From Clostridia bacterium (GTDB lineage: Bacteria; Bacillota; Clostridia; Oscillospirales; Acutalibacteraceae): a stretch of 64,000 bases of DNA. Position 1 is the first letter of the stretch. Each line of letters begins with the position of its first letter. Made by a program: the position numbers and the translations under genes. The notes beneath the pieces were generated by a model. It did not search any database, was not told the DNA's origin, and saw only the letters and a list, made by a program, of their open reading frames with translations. Shown piece after piece: positions 43,798 through 56,653 of this stretch. The stretch covers positions 42,868 through 106,867 of the forward strand of contig JAFXDE010000046.1 in NCBI GenBank assembly GCA_017516315.1, given 5' to 3'.

Positions 43798-45006
43798 ATG
43801 CCAGACAGAAATATATTCAGCAGAGTTAAAAATATCTTTATAAGATTACGGAGAAAAATGCTTACGGAATTAACTATAATGTATCTCTATCCTCTTATTT
43901 ACAGAGCCTGTTCCCGTAAGGCCGTCGAAAGTAAAAAGATAATTTTTATAGAGTCGAGGCTTCCCGTTCTTTCTAACAGCTTCAGCGAGGTTTATAAAAG
44001 CTTGAATCAGGATACGGATTTTACACTTAAGTCTCACTTTCTCAGAAAAACCTTCGTTTCCGACATCGAATATACTAAAAACTGTATCGCACTCATTAAG
44101 GATATGGCTACGGCAAGATGTGTTTTTATGGATGAAGCCACTCACATTTTCGCCAGGATAAAGCTCCGTCCCGAAACAGATCTCGTACAGCTGTGGCACG
44201 GCTGCGGTGCCTTCAAAAAATTCGGCTACAGCGTTACTGACGGAAAATTCGGTGCTTCGCAAAGAGCTAAAACCAGATATCCCGTTCATAAGAACTATAC
44301 TCTTGCCACAGTAAGCAGCGAAGAGGTTATTCCCCATTTCGAAGAGGCTATGAATCTTAAGGGAAAAGAAATCGTTTCCGCTACGGGTGTTAGCAGAACA
44401 GACATATTTTTCGATAATGCTTTTATTGATTTTTCACGGGAAAAGCTTCTAAGTATTTTACCCGAAGCAAAAAACAAAAAAATAATCCTTTATGCCCCTA
44501 CCTTCAGAGGTAATGTCGAATCAGCCTCAGCTCCCGACAAGCTCGACATCAGTATGATGCAGGCCGAGCTTTCGGACGAATTTATTCTTCTCATTAAGCA
44601 TCATCCCCTCGTAAAATCCCGCCCCTCTGTCTCCGGCACCTTTGCCCACGATTTTTCGGATAAGATGAGCATTGAAGAGCTTATCTGTGTAAGCGACATC
44701 TGCATTTCCGACTATTCTTCGCTTATTTACGAATATTCACTTTTAGAAAAGCCGATGATTTTCTTTGCTTATGATCTCAAGGAATATTTCGATGATAGAG
44801 GCTTTTATTACGATTATGACGAGCTTACACCGGGTCCCGTATTCGGCACCACTGAGGAAATAACAGCTTATATTAACGACCTTGACAATAATTTCGATAA
44901 AAGCCGTGTTATTTCTTTTAAGAAAAAATTTATGAGTGCCTGCGACGGTAAGGCTACCGAAAGAATTTTAAAGAGAATTTTCGGCGAAAATTTTAAATGT
45001 CAATAA
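43798..45006 (+). CDS. CDP-glycerol/CDP-ribitol phosphotransferase family protein (copy 1)
   Basis: A 402-residue GT-B enzyme of the TagB/TagF/TarL group that adds glycerol- or ribitol-phosphate to a wall polymer. Family motifs are LWHGCGAFKKFGY near residue 137, YAPTFRG near 230, IKHHPLV near 263 and SDYSSLIYEYSLLEKPMIFF near 300. No membrane segment is obvious, consistent with a peripheral enzyme. The tarI and tarJ homologues downstream suggest CDP-ribitol as donor. Confidence 0.9.
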   Translation: MPDRNIFSRVKNIFIRLRRKMLTELTIMYLYPLIYRACSRKAVESKKIIFIESRLPVLSNSFSEVYKSLNQDTDFTLKSHFLRKTFVSDIEYTKNCIALIKDMATARCVFMDEATHIFARIKLRPETDLVQLWHGCGAFKKFGYSVTDGKFGASQRAKTRYPVHKNYTLATVSSEEVIPHFEEAMNLKGKEIVSATGVSRTDIFFDNAFIDFSREKLLSILPEAKNKKIILYAPTFRGNVESASAPDKLDISMMQAELSDEFILLIKHHPLVKSRPSVSGTFAHDFSDKMSIEELICVSDICISDYSSLIYEYSLLEKPMIFFAYDLKEYFDDRGFYYDYDELTPGPVFGTTEEITAYINDLDNNFDKSRVISFKKKFMSACDGKATERILKRIFGENFKCQ

Positions 45007-45027
45007 TTTGCAATCGTCCGCTTTATC

Positions 45028-45055
45028 TTGACAAAATTCAGATTTTATGTACAAT
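45028..45055 (+). promoter_or_regulatory. Promoter of the second glycerophosphotransferase gene
   Basis: TTGACA (45028-45033) and TACAAT (45050-45055), 16-base spacer with TG just before the -10, in the gap between the two paralogues. Confidence 0.6.
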
Positions 45056-45102
45056 ATTCTGTTGTAAATAAACACATATTTAAATGAGAAAGGATGTTTT
45101 TT

Positions 45103-46500
45103 ATGGGACTTAAAAGCGCACTTCAAAGCACTTTCCTTTACACCATCTACCTTTTCTTCGTCAAATATACAAGAAAAACCGTCAAATTCATCACTAAAAA
45201 AATCAGAAGCTTCATTAAAAGAATAAAAAAATTCATCAGAGGTAAATATAACAGACTTTACACTGAATATGTTATTGCGCACCTTTATCCCTCGATTTAT
45301 AAAAAATATTCGAAGCTGCCTGTCGATGAAAAGAAGGTTATTTTCGTAGAGATAAGACTGCCGAAGCTTACAAACAGCCTTCAGCTTATGTACGATAATC
45401 TTTACGCGAATACAGATTTCGATATTCACTGCCATTTCCTCAGAAACACCTTCGTTTCAAAGAAGGAATACCGTGAAAGATGTAAGGCTTTAATCCGTGA
45501 TATGGCTACGGCGAAGTATGTTTTCTTCGACGAAGCGACCAATATAACCGGCAGATTCGTCACAAGACCCGAAACCGTTACTACTCAGCTCTGGCACGGC
45601 TGCGGTGCCTTCAAAAAATTCGGCTTCAGTACAGCCGATGCCATTTTCGGAGCTTCAAGAAAGGATATGGAAAGATATCCCTTTAACAGAAACTATACTC
45701 ATGTAACAGTAAGCAGCCCCGAGGTTATCTGGGCTTATGAAGAGGCAATGCAGTACTCGCACGAAAGCGGCGTAGTAAAGGCTCTCGGAAGCAGCAGAAC
45801 GGATATATTCTACGATAAAGATTTTATTTCCGCCTCCTATGATGTTCTTTATGAGCGCTTCCCCGCCGCAAAGGGTAAAAAGGTTATTCTTTACGCTCCT
45901 ACCTTCCGCGGAAGAGTTGCTAAGGCAAAGTCACCGAATGTTCTCGATCTTAATATGCTTTACGAGGCTCTCGGAGATGAATATGTAGTTATTATGAAGC
46001 ATCATCCCCTCGTAAGAAAGAGACCCGAAATTCCCGAAGAGCTTATCGGCTCTTTCGCTGTTGATTTCACCGATGATATGAGCATCGAATCGCTTCTTTG
46101 TGTGAGTGATATATGTATTTCCGACTATTCATCACTTATTTTCGAATACTCCCTTTTCGAAAGACCGATGATTTTCCTCGCTCACGACCTCGATGAATTC
46201 TTCGACTGGAGAGGCTTCTACTATGATTATGACGAGCTTACACCCGGTCCTATCGTTTCTACAAACGAAGAAATTATCGACTATGTGAAGAACATCGATG
46301 TTAACTTCGATAAGCAGGAGGTTATCGATTTCCGCAACAAGTTTATGAGCTCCTGTGACGGAAATGCTACGCAGAGAATAATCGATACGGCTATGGGCGA
46401 AAATTATACCAAGTATAAAAAAGCAAAGCCTCTTCCGAGGGACGATTACCATCTTATCCCCTCTGCCGACGACTTCGAAGAATTACTGAAAAAAATATGA
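45103..46500 (+). CDS. CDP-glycerol/CDP-ribitol phosphotransferase family protein (copy 2)
   Basis: A 465-residue paralogue of copy 1, with an extra basic N-terminal region (residues ~1-50, lysine/arginine-rich, probably membrane-associating) and a ~25-residue C-terminal extension. Shared motifs are LWHGCGAFKKFGF, YAPTFRG, MKHHPLV and SDYSSLIFEYSLFERPM. The ATG at 45103 is nine bases after AAAGG; the ATG at 45094 abuts it. The two copies probably arose by tandem duplication and may act as primer and polymerase (inference). Confidence 0.9.
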   Translation: MGLKSALQSTFLYTIYLFFVKYTRKTVKFITKKIRSFIKRIKKFIRGKYNRLYTEYVIAHLYPSIYKKYSKLPVDEKKVIFVEIRLPKLTNSLQLMYDNLYANTDFDIHCHFLRNTFVSKKEYRERCKALIRDMATAKYVFFDEATNITGRFVTRPETVTTQLWHGCGAFKKFGFSTADAIFGASRKDMERYPFNRNYTHVTVSSPEVIWAYEEAMQYSHESGVVKALGSSRTDIFYDKDFISASYDVLYERFPAAKGKKVILYAPTFRGRVAKAKSPNVLDLNMLYEALGDEYVVIMKHHPLVRKRPEIPEELIGSFAVDFTDDMSIESLLCVSDICISDYSSLIFEYSLFERPMIFLAHDLDEFFDWRGFYYDYDELTPGPIVSTNEEIIDYVKNIDVNFDKQEVIDFRNKFMSSCDGNATQRIIDTAMGENYTKYKKAKPLPRDDYHLIPSADDFEELLKKI

Positions 46501-46504
46501 TGTT

Positions 46505-46537
46505 AAAGCAGACCTGCCTTCGTGGGTTTGCTTTTTT
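46505..46537 (+). terminator. Terminator after the second glycerophosphotransferase
   Basis: A 10-bp stem (AAAGCAGACC / GGTTTGCTTT, one U-G pair) is followed by TTTG, just after the stop. Confidence 0.8.
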
Positions 46538-46552
46538 GTTTATGATAAATCA

Positions 46553-46581
46553 TTGACAATTCGCGGCATTTACTGTATACT
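46553..46581 (+). promoter_or_regulatory. Promoter of tarI-tarJ
   Basis: TTGACA (46553-46558) and TATACT (46576-46581) with a 17-base spacer, about 60 bases before the tarI start. Confidence 0.75.
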
Positions 46582-46640
46582 TTATTGATGAGGCGGAATG
46601 TATTTCTGTTGCTTAAAAATTAATTCAGAGGTGATTACAA

Positions 46641-47351
46641 ATGATATATGCAGTTATCGCTGCAGGCGGTATCGGAAGCAGAATGGGTAACGTCGAAAAG
46701 CCCAAGCAGTATATTACTTTAAAGGACAAGCCCATTATCGCTCACACCGTAGAAAAATTCTATGTAAACGACTGTTTTGAAAAGATAATTATTCTCTGCC
46801 CCGACCAGTGGGTAAACCATACTAAATCTATCATCAGAAAGCATCTTCCCGAGGACGAGCGCGTAGTAGTTCTCCAGGGCGGAAGCACCAGAAACGAAAC
46901 CATTATGAACGCTATTAAGTTCATCGAGGAAACAGACGGTCTTGACGATGAAACCATTATCGTAACACACGATGCCGTACGCCCCTTCGTTTCTGCCAGA
47001 ATCATAAGCGAGAATATCGAGGGCGCACTTAAATTCGGTGCTACAGATACCGTAGTTCCTGCTACCGATACTATCGTCGAAAGTCAGAACGGCTCCGTTA
47101 TCAGTAATATTCCCGACAGAAGCAAGCTTTATCAGGGACAGACACCCCAGGCCTTCAAGGCTAAGCTTCTCAAGGATTTATATTACAGCCTTACGGAAGA
47201 GGAAAAGGATATCCTCACAGATGCCTGTAAAATTTTCAGCATGAAGGGTCACGAGGTACATCTTATTGACGGTGAGGTTCATAACATCAAAATCACCTAC
47301 CCCTACGACTTAAGAGTAGCAAAGGCTCTTTTAGACGAAGAAATCAAATAA
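46641..47351 (+). CDS. tarI: Ribitol-5-phosphate cytidylyltransferase TarI (IspD-like)
   Basis: A 236-residue nucleotidyltransferase of the IspD/TarI family. The N-terminal CTP-binding AAGGIGSRMG is followed by KPKQYITLKDKPI; THDAVRPFV lies near residue 110 and QTPQAFK near 170. IspD and TarI are hard to tell apart by sequence, but the following TarJ homologue makes CDP-ribitol synthesis the likely role. AGAGGTG precedes the ATG. Confidence 0.85.
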   Translation: MIYAVIAAGGIGSRMGNVEKPKQYITLKDKPIIAHTVEKFYVNDCFEKIIILCPDQWVNHTKSIIRKHLPEDERVVVLQGGSTRNETIMNAIKFIEETDGLDDETIIVTHDAVRPFVSARIISENIEGALKFGATDTVVPATDTIVESQNGSVISNIPDRSKLYQGQTPQAFKAKLLKDLYYSLTEEEKDILTDACKIFSMKGHEVHLIDGEVHNIKITYPYDLRVAKALLDEEIK

Positions 47352-47369
47352 TTCTGAAAGGAAAAGTCA

Positions 47370-48395
47370 ATGCTTAATACAGTATTCAGATTAACACAGC
47401 CGAGAAAAATCGAAATAGCCTTCAGCGAAATCGATATTTTCAGCGGAAATGTAATAGTAAGACCTACCTATCTTTCTATCTGTAATGCCGACCAGAGATA
47501 CTTCCAGGGTACAAGAGACCCTAAGGCGCTGGTCAAAAAGCTTCCTATGGCGCTTATCCATGAAGCGGTCGGCGAGGTAGTCTACTCCCCCGATAAAGAG
47601 TTCAAGCCCGGTGATTTCGTGGTTATGATCCCAAATACACCCGTAGAAACAGACGAGATAATCGCTGAAAACTACCTTCGCTCGAGTAAATTCAGAGCAA
47701 GTGGCTTTGACGGATTTATGCAGGAATATGTTTCTATCAGTGCAGACAGACTCGTTAAGCTTCCTGCTGACATCAATCCTGCTGTCGCATCCTTTACGGA
47801 AATCGTTTCCGTAAGTGTACACGCTATCAGCCGATTTATGAAATTCTCTCACGAAAGAAGAGAAACTATCGGTGTTTGGGGCGACGGTAATCTAAGCTAT
47901 ATCACCTGCGTTTTCTTAAGAAAGTTCTTCCCCGATGCTAAAATTTATGTTTTCGGTGTAGTTCCGAAAAAGCTCAGCGACTTCACCTTTGTAGACGAAA
48001 CCTATCTTACTACGGAAATCCCCGAGGATATGAAATTCGACCACGCCTTCGAATGTGTCGGAGGTAACGGATCCCAGATAGCCATTAATCAGATTATCGA
48101 CTACATCAACCCGGAGGGAACTATCTCTATTTTAGGTGTAAGCGAATATCCTGTTCCAATTAATACAAGAATGGTACTCGAAAAGGGTCTTCGTATTTTC
48201 GGAAGCAGCAGAAGCGGCCGTGAAGACTTCGTGAAAACAGTAGAAATGTATAAGGAATACCCGGAAATCGTCGAATATCTCAGTCACATGGTCGGTTTCG
48301 TTAAGCCTGTCAGAAATATAAAGGATATGATGGAGGCTTTTGACCTGGATATTAATAAATCCTTCGGTAAAACCGTAATGAAATGGGAAAAGTAA
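47370..48395 (+). CDS. tarJ: Ribulose-5-phosphate reductase TarJ (zinc-dependent dehydrogenase)
   Basis: A 341-residue medium-chain dehydrogenase that reduces ribulose 5-phosphate to ribitol 5-phosphate. Zinc-site residues are seen in LSICNADQRYF (Cys37) and LIHEAVGEVV (His-Glu near 63), with a Rossmann segment IGVWGDGNLSYITCVF near residue 166. It follows tarI by 18 bases, the standard TarI-TarJ pair for CDP-ribitol. The locus lacks visible tagO, tagA or the ABC exporter genes. Confidence 0.87.
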   Translation: MLNTVFRLTQPRKIEIAFSEIDIFSGNVIVRPTYLSICNADQRYFQGTRDPKALVKKLPMALIHEAVGEVVYSPDKEFKPGDFVVMIPNTPVETDEIIAENYLRSSKFRASGFDGFMQEYVSISADRLVKLPADINPAVASFTEIVSVSVHAISRFMKFSHERRETIGVWGDGNLSYITCVFLRKFFPDAKIYVFGVVPKKLSDFTFVDETYLTTEIPEDMKFDHAFECVGGNGSQIAINQIIDYINPEGTISILGVSEYPVPINTRMVLEKGLRIFGSSRSGREDFVKTVEMYKEYPEIVEYLSHMVGFVKPVRNIKDMMEAFDLDINKSFGKTVMKWEK

Positions 48396-48404
48396 ACATC
48401 ATAT

Positions 48405-48437
48405 AAAAAAGCATCCCTCGGCAATCAGCCGAGGGAT
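48405..48437. terminator. Terminator between tarJ and iolE
   Basis: A 10-bp stem ATCCCTCGGC / GCCGAGGGAT, with TTTTTTATA after it on the minus strand, lies between convergent genes. It mainly ends the iol transcript. Confidence 0.8.
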
Positions 48438-48454
48438 TACTGTTTATGTAGGGA

Positions 48455-49348
48455 TTAAAGTCCTGTCTTTTCTCTGATGTAATTTCTTGCGAGAACTGCA
48501 TATTCGTAGGGGTTAGCTATAGCAGGATCCTGCTCAGCCTCTACAACTACCCAGCCTTCATAGCCTGCTTCGTCGAGAACATCAAATACGGGGGTGAAAT
48601 CGAAGTCACCGTCACCGGGAACTGTGAATGAGCCTGCGCGTACAGAATCAAGGAAGCTGTATCCCTTAACCTTGGCATCCTCGATAACATCCTTACGAAT
48701 GCTCTTAAGGTGAACGTGCTTAACTCTGTGCACATACTTCTTAAGTACGCCGATTACATCCTCACCGCTGAATGAAAGATGACCTGTATCAAAGAGAAGA
48801 TATACGAGGTCGGGGTCGGTGATTTCCATAAGCTTGTCGATTTCCTCGGCTGTCTGGACACCTGTACCCATGTGGTGATGAACGGTGAAGTACATTCCCT
48901 TTTCCTTAGCGAGCCTGCCCATTTCGTTGAAGCCCTTTGCGATAAGCTCCCACTGCTCTTCGGTGTAAACAGGCTTTTCGCCGAAAATGCTTACATCCTT
49001 ACCCTGGATGCTGTTACCCTGCTCGGAAGCACCGATAACCTTGGCGCCGAGAGCGTGAAGGAAATCTCTGTGCTTGATGAAAGCTTCGATAGTATCCTCA
49101 TAGCCTTCTGAAAGAAGAAGTGAAGAGAACCACGCATTACATATTCTCATACCGCGAACATCGAGCTTATGCTTGAGAGTTTCCACATCCTTGGGGTATT
49201 TGTTACCGATTTCGCTTCCTGTGAAGCCTGCAAGTGCCATTTCGCTTACGCACTGCTCGAAGGTATTTTCTGCACCGAGGTCGGGCATATCATCGTTTGT
49301 CCATGCAATAGGTGCTATGGCAAGATTAACTTTTTCTTTGTTGAGCAT
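48455..49348 (-). CDS. iolE: Myo-inosose-2 dehydratase
   Basis: A 297-residue TIM-barrel sugar dehydratase of the IolE type, turning scyllo-inosose into the trihydroxycyclohexanedione. The N-terminal [15 protein letters not shown] is typical, with [10 protein letters not shown] near residue 155, [10 protein letters not shown] near 185 and VKHVHLKS near 212 carrying metal ligands. Last gene of iolG-iolD-iolE. Confidence 0.93.
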   Translation of the reverse strand: MLNKEKVNLAIAPIAWTNDDMPDLGAENTFEQCVSEMALAGFTGSEIGNKYPKDVETLKHKLDVRGMRICNAWFSSLLLSEGYEDTIEAFIKHRDFLHALGAKVIGASEQGNSIQGKDVSIFGEKPVYTEEQWELIAKGFNEMGRLAKEKGMYFTVHHHMGTGVQTAEEIDKLMEITDPDLVYLLFDTGHLSFSGEDVIGVLKKYVHRVKHVHLKSIRKDVIEDAKVKGYSFLDSVRAGSFTVPGDGDFDFTPVFDVLDEAGYEGWVVVEAEQDPAIANPYEYAVLARNYIREKTGL

Positions 49349-49366
49349 ATTTATTTCTCCTTTAAA

Positions 49367-51214
49367 TTAATATAATCTGGCCTTTTCGATATTAGCCTTC
49401 ATATCTTCATAACACTCATGAACTCTTTCGCTTTCGGAAACCTCGGCGACACCGACTCTCCACCATGAATCATAGCCGTCGGTCATAGACTTATGGGCAA
49501 CCTTGATATCAAAGAGAGTAGGTACAGTCTGAGCTTTAGCATCCTCGAGAGCTTCATAAAGCTCCTTGTCGGTGGTTATTCTGTATGCCTTACAGCCGTA
49601 GCCTTCAGCGATTTTAGCGTAATCTGTGTAAATTACCTCACCGTCAAGGAAGCCGCTTTCGGTTCTTCTGGTAAATCTCGTACCGAAGGTATCTGTACCC
49701 TGACCGTTCTGAAGGTTTTCGATACAGCCCCAACCGCTGTTATCAAAGAGCATAATATTGATTTTCTTATTTTCCTGTACAGCTGTGTAAAGCTCACTGT
49801 GAAGCATAAGGAAGGAGCCGTCACCAACCATAGAGTAAACCTCTTTATCGGGTGCTGCGAGCTTAGCGCCGAGCGCACCGCAGATTTCATAGCCCATACA
49901 TGAGAAGCCGTATTCTACATGATAAGTATAGGGAGCCTTTGATTTCCATATTCTCTGAAGGCATCCGGGAAGTGAGCCTGAGGAGCCGATAACGATAGAA
50001 TCGTCAGCGATAACCTCATTGATTATACCGAGAGCTCTCATCTGCGAAAGCACACCGTCAACTGCAGGAGCATTATAACAGCGGGTAATTTCAGCATCAA
50101 AGGAAGTCTTGGCTTCAGCGATTTCATCTGTCCACTTAGATTTGTAGCCGTCGAGCTTTGCCATAATAGCCTCTACAGCCGCGCCTGCATCAGCGATAAC
50201 AGCTGTGGAGTCCATCTTGAACGCGTCAAAGGAGCAAACATTAATGGAGAGCATTTTTACATCAGGGTTCTGGAATCCCCACTTTGAGCAGGTGGTAAAG
50301 TCAGTAAGTCTCGTACCGACAGCGATAACAAGGTCAGTCTTTTTAGCGATAGCATTAGCGGCAGCACCGCCCGTTACACCGCATCCGCCCATATTAAGAG
50401 GGTGAGCATAGGGAATCTGGCCCTTACCGGCCTGTGTTTCTCCGATAGGGATATTATACTTTTCAGCAAAAGCTAAAACCGACTTATAGCTGTCAGAATA
50501 AGTCACACCGCCACCTACGATAAGCATAGGCTTTTCAGCGTTTTTAATCATTTCACAGGCTGCTTCGATTTCTCTTTCAGAAGGTACTCTTCTGTCCATA
50601 TACCATACTCTCTTCTGAAGGAAGTAATCGGGATAATCGAAGGCTTCAGCCTCTACATCCTGAGGCATAGCGATACAGACTGCACCTGTATCAGCGGCAT
50701 CGGTAAGAACACGCATAGCGTTTATACAGGCTGTCATAAGCTGTTCGGGGCGCTCTATTCTGTCCCAATACTTACAAACAGCACGAAAAGCATCGTTTGA
50801 TGTAGTGGAATATGAATGAGGCTGTTCTACCTGCTGTAAAACAGGGTCAGGCTGACGGCAGGCAAAGGTATCACCGGGAAGAACGAGAAGAGGAATTCTG
50901 TTCGCTGTGGCAGTACCGCAGGCCGTAACCATATTAAGGGCGCCGGGGCCGATAGAAGATGTGCAAGGGATAATCTTTCGTCTGTTGTTCTGTTTGGCAA
51001 AGGCAATAGCCGCATGAGCCATACCTTGCTCGTTATGTCCCTGATAATATGTAAGACTGTGACCGCCCTGCTCGAGAGCCTGGCCGATACCTACTACACA
51101 GCCGTGGCCGAAGATACCGAAGATACCGTCTACAAATTTGGTTTCCTTTCCGTCAAAGCATACATACTGATTATCGAGGAATTTTACGAGAGCCTGAGCC
51201 ATTGTAAGACGCAT
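49367..51214 (-). CDS. iolD: Trihydroxycyclohexane-1,2-dione acylhydrolase (decyclizing) IolD
   Basis: A 615-residue thiamine-diphosphate enzyme that opens the inositol ring product to 5-deoxyglucuronate. It has the N-terminal acetolactate-synthase-like fold ([15 protein letters not shown]), [13 protein letters not shown], and the C-terminal TPP motif [13 protein letters not shown] with [12 protein letters not shown]. The start at 51214 is about ten bases after AAAGG; the TTG at 51223 is too close to it. A 7-bp hairpin separates it from iolG. Confidence 0.94.
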   Translation of the reverse strand: MRLTMAQALVKFLDNQYVCFDGKETKFVDGIFGIFGHGCVVGIGQALEQGGHSLTYYQGHNEQGMAHAAIAFAKQNNRRKIIPCTSSIGPGALNMVTACGTATANRIPLLVLPGDTFACRQPDPVLQQVEQPHSYSTTSNDAFRAVCKYWDRIERPEQLMTACINAMRVLTDAADTGAVCIAMPQDVEAEAFDYPDYFLQKRVWYMDRRVPSEREIEAACEMIKNAEKPMLIVGGGVTYSDSYKSVLAFAEKYNIPIGETQAGKGQIPYAHPLNMGGCGVTGGAAANAIAKKTDLVIAVGTRLTDFTTCSKWGFQNPDVKMLSINVCSFDAFKMDSTAVIADAGAAVEAIMAKLDGYKSKWTDEIAEAKTSFDAEITRCYNAPAVDGVLSQMRALGIINEVIADDSIVIGSSGSLPGCLQRIWKSKAPYTYHVEYGFSCMGYEICGALGAKLAAPDKEVYSMVGDGSFLMLHSELYTAVQENKKINIMLFDNSGWGCIENLQNGQGTDTFGTRFTRRTESGFLDGEVIYTDYAKIAEGYGCKAYRITTDKELYEALEDAKAQTVPTLFDIKVAHKSMTDGYDSWWRVGVAEVSESERVHECYEDMKANIEKARLY

Positions 51215-51261
51215 ATTAATCAATCCTTTCGATAAATTATTCTCTTAATAAAACACTTTAA

Positions 51262-51282
51262 GGAGTGCCGTTAAAGCACTCC
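51262..51282 (-). terminator. Intercistronic hairpin between iolG and iolD
   Basis: GGAGTGC / GCACTCC around a seven-base loop is followed on the minus strand by TTAAAGTGTTTTATT. It may partly end transcription after iolG or stabilise its mRNA. Confidence 0.45.
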
Positions 51283-51292
51283 CAAAGTATAA

Positions 51293-52306
51293 TCAGGCAA
51301 TTTCAGAAATTTTAACAGGTCTGCCTTCCTTAACGGATTTTTTAGCTGCGAGAGCAACAAGAATGGAATTAAGGCCGTCAAGACCTGTGGTGGGTGTGGG
51401 CTTGTCGTTAAGAACAGCATCCACAAACTGAACCATTTCGTCACGGAAGGACTGCATATATCTTTCGAGGAAGAAATAGAGAGGCTTATCAGTGGTTACA
51501 CCGTCGCTGTTCATAACAGTGACATTAGTAGGAGTATCATTGGAAGCCATAGCGGCACCGAGAGAGCCGAACACTTCGATTCTCTGATCATAACCGTAAG
51601 CGGCACGGCGGCTGTTATCAATTACACCGAGAGCGCCGTTTTCAAATTTAAGGTTGATAATCGCAGTATCTACATCGCCTGCTTCACCGATAGCAGGGTC
51701 AACGAGACAGGTAGCGCTTGCATAAACCTCTGTTACATCACTGCCTGCAAGGAAGCGTGCCATATCGAAATCGTGAATGGTCATATCAAGGAACATACCG
51801 CCTGAAACTGCGGCGTATTCTGCCGGGGGAGGCTCGGGGTCACGGGAAGTAATTTTGATAAGCTCGAGATTGCCTACCTTGCCTTCGTTGATAAGTGAAC
51901 GGACATGTGCAAAGTTATGGTCAAAGCGTCTGTTAAAGCCGACCTGGAGCTTAACTCCTGCTTCAGCCACAGCGTCAATAACTGCTTTTACCTTTTCAGG
52001 TGTAAGATCTACGGGCTTTTCGCAGAACACATGCTTACCTGCCTTAGCGGCTTCGATAGAGATGTCAGCGTGTGTGTCTGTAGAAGAGCAAACGAGAACT
52101 GCATCAATATCCTTATCTGCGAGCATTTCCTTGTAGTCATCATAAACCTTTTCGATGCCGTACTTGTCAGCAAGCTCCTGTAAGCCGTCCTTGAAAACGT
52201 CTGTGATACCGAGAACCTTTGCGGTAGGTACATTATATGTAATAGACTGCATGTGTACCTTACCGATACGGCCTGCACCGATAATACCGATGTTTAACTG
52301 TTTCAT
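51293..52306 (-). CDS. iolG: Inositol 2-dehydrogenase IolG
   Basis: A 337-residue Gfo/Idh/MocA oxidoreductase that oxidises myo-inositol to scyllo-inosose with NAD. The Rossmann motif is IGIIGAGRIGKVH, followed by the EKPVDLTPE motif with catalytic lysine near residue 96, and TIHDFDMARFL near 176. GGAGG nine bases upstream selects the ATG at 52306; the ATG at 52315 abuts the site. First gene of the iol operon. iolB, iolC and iolJ are not in this window. Confidence 0.92.
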   Translation of the reverse strand: MKQLNIGIIGAGRIGKVHMQSITYNVPTAKVLGITDVFKDGLQELADKYGIEKVYDDYKEMLADKDIDAVLVCSSTDTHADISIEAAKAGKHVFCEKPVDLTPEKVKAVIDAVAEAGVKLQVGFNRRFDHNFAHVRSLINEGKVGNLELIKITSRDPEPPPAEYAAVSGGMFLDMTIHDFDMARFLAGSDVTEVYASATCLVDPAIGEAGDVDTAIINLKFENGALGVIDNSRRAAYGYDQRIEVFGSLGAAMASNDTPTNVTVMNSDGVTTDKPLYFFLERYMQSFRDEMVQFVDAVLNDKPTPTTGLDGLNSILVALAAKKSVKEGRPVKISEIA

Positions 52307-52367
52307 ATTTTTCATCCTCCGTTAAATGTGGAAATAGAATTATGTGCTTTATGCACCATTCTACGTG

Positions 52368-52397
52368 ATTATAACACAAAGAACATCTGAATTTCAA
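52368..52397 (-). promoter_or_regulatory. Promoter of the iol operon
   Basis: Minus-strand TTGAAA (52392-52397) and TATAAT (52368-52373), spacer 18. A leader hairpin (AGAA...TTCT arms with GTGC/GCAC) at about 52337-52363 covers the expected start point. The promoter overlaps the inverted repeat at 52378-52418. Confidence 0.65.
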
Positions 52398-52418
52398 TAA
52401 AAAATACAGATGTTCTTT
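52378..52418. repeat. 12-bp inverted repeat overlapping the iol promoter
   Basis: AAAGAACATCTG (52378-52389) and CAGATGTTCTTT (52407-52418) are perfect inverted arms 17 bases apart. As a terminator it reads better on the plus strand (followed by AATTTTTTTC), where no gene precedes it. One arm fills the spacer of the iol promoter, so it may be an operator as well as, or instead of, the end signal for the beta-galactosidase gene. Confidence 0.6.
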
Positions 52419-52437
52419 AATTTTTTTCAAAGCTTTT

Positions 52438-55515
<3,078 letters not shown>

Positions 55516-55531
55516 TTATTTCAACAGTTTT

Positions 55532-56653
55532 TTATCTTATTTTGACGGTTTTGGTCTTACTGTAAGGACCGTAGATTTTCCTTCCGTTTACAGCCTTATA
55601 TGCTCTTACTCTGAAATAATACTTTTTTCCGCTTTTGAGCTTTTTAACCGTCTTACGCGTGCTTGTGTTAATGTATACGGTTTTGATATTCTTTTTCTTT
55701 CCGAACTCATATCGGGAAAATGACAGCTCATAACCGCTTATATTGCTAAGCTTATTCCATTTTACCGTAGCTGAAGCTTTCCTTACGGATACGACATCGG
55801 TAAAAGATACCCTCTCAGGCAGAGTATATGCAGTAATCATACCGCTGTCTGCGGACGATACTCCGTCACCTACTGCCTTGATTTTAAAGTAATACTTTTT
55901 TGAAGGCTTCAGCTTTTTAACAGTAACGCTTGTCTTATCCGCAGAAACAGATCTCCACTTCTTTTTATCGGTGCTGAAATATACCTTATAGGAAAGAGCG
56001 TATTCAGACTTTTTCCAGCTTAGCTTTACGGAAGAAGAGCTTACCTCTTTAACCTTGAAGCCCTCTACGGCTGACGGAGTATAATCCTCAAATTCTGCCA
56101 ATTCCCTCAAGGTCTTTCTGCCGATTACTGTACCGCAGACTCTGCAGGCTTCCTTTAAAGCTCCGCTTTTACCGCAGGTCGGGATTATCTCTATCGTTCC
56201 TGCGTCAGAAATATGCGAAACCGGCTGAACAAAATTATCCTCGTAGTAATCACCGCAGTCACTGCAGGTATAGCAATCATAACCCATACGGGTGCAGGTA
56301 GGAAGAATACGCGCTTTAGTATAGCTATGTTTTTCCGCGGAGAGCTTTTCTTCATATCTGTTATAGCAGACAGTACACATATAAATCCTTATTCCCTCCT
56401 CCGTGCAGGTAGCCTTACGCTCCGAAGCAAAAGAAAAAGTACACTCCTCCTTACCGTTGAGACCGCCGTTTACCGTACCGCGGCATCCGCATCCCTTAAG
56501 ACAGTAATAAGAATGAGTCATATCATTATTGTAAACAAGATTTTCTTTATTCGGAGCACATTCGAAGCTATGCTCACATAAGGCCGATGCCGACAAGGAT
56601 AATACAGCTGTAAAAACTGCGACGGCAATAATCCTGATAATGAATTTCAACAT
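55532..56653 (-). CDS. Secreted protein with cysteine-rich repeats and two fibronectin type III domains
   Basis: A 373-residue exported protein. The signal peptide is MLKFIIRIIAVAVFTAVLSL followed by a small-residue cleavage region. Residues ~25-190 carry repeating CxxC-containing units (CSDCGDYY, MCTVCYNRY) that look like metal-binding or disulfide knuckles, seen in other Clostridia surface proteins. Two FnIII domains follow (SYKVYFSTDKKKW and YELSFSRYEF regions), ending in a basic tail. No enzymatic domain is visible, so an adhesive or scaffold role is likely. GGAG lies 11 bases before the ATG at 56653. Confidence 0.75.
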   Translation of the reverse strand: MLKFIIRIIAVAVFTAVLSLSASALCEHSFECAPNKENLVYNNDMTHSYYCLKGCGCRGTVNGGLNGKEECTFSFASERKATCTEEGIRIYMCTVCYNRYEEKLSAEKHSYTKARILPTCTRMGYDCYTCSDCGDYYEDNFVQPVSHISDAGTIEIIPTCGKSGALKEACRVCGTVIGRKTLRELAEFEDYTPSAVEGFKVKEVSSSSVKLSWKKSEYALSYKVYFSTDKKKWRSVSADKTSVTVKKLKPSKKYYFKIKAVGDGVSSADSGMITAYTLPERVSFTDVVSVRKASATVKWNKLSNISGYELSFSRYEFGKKKNIKTVYINTSTRKTVKKLKSGKKYYFRVRAYKAVNGRKIYGPYSKTKTVKIR

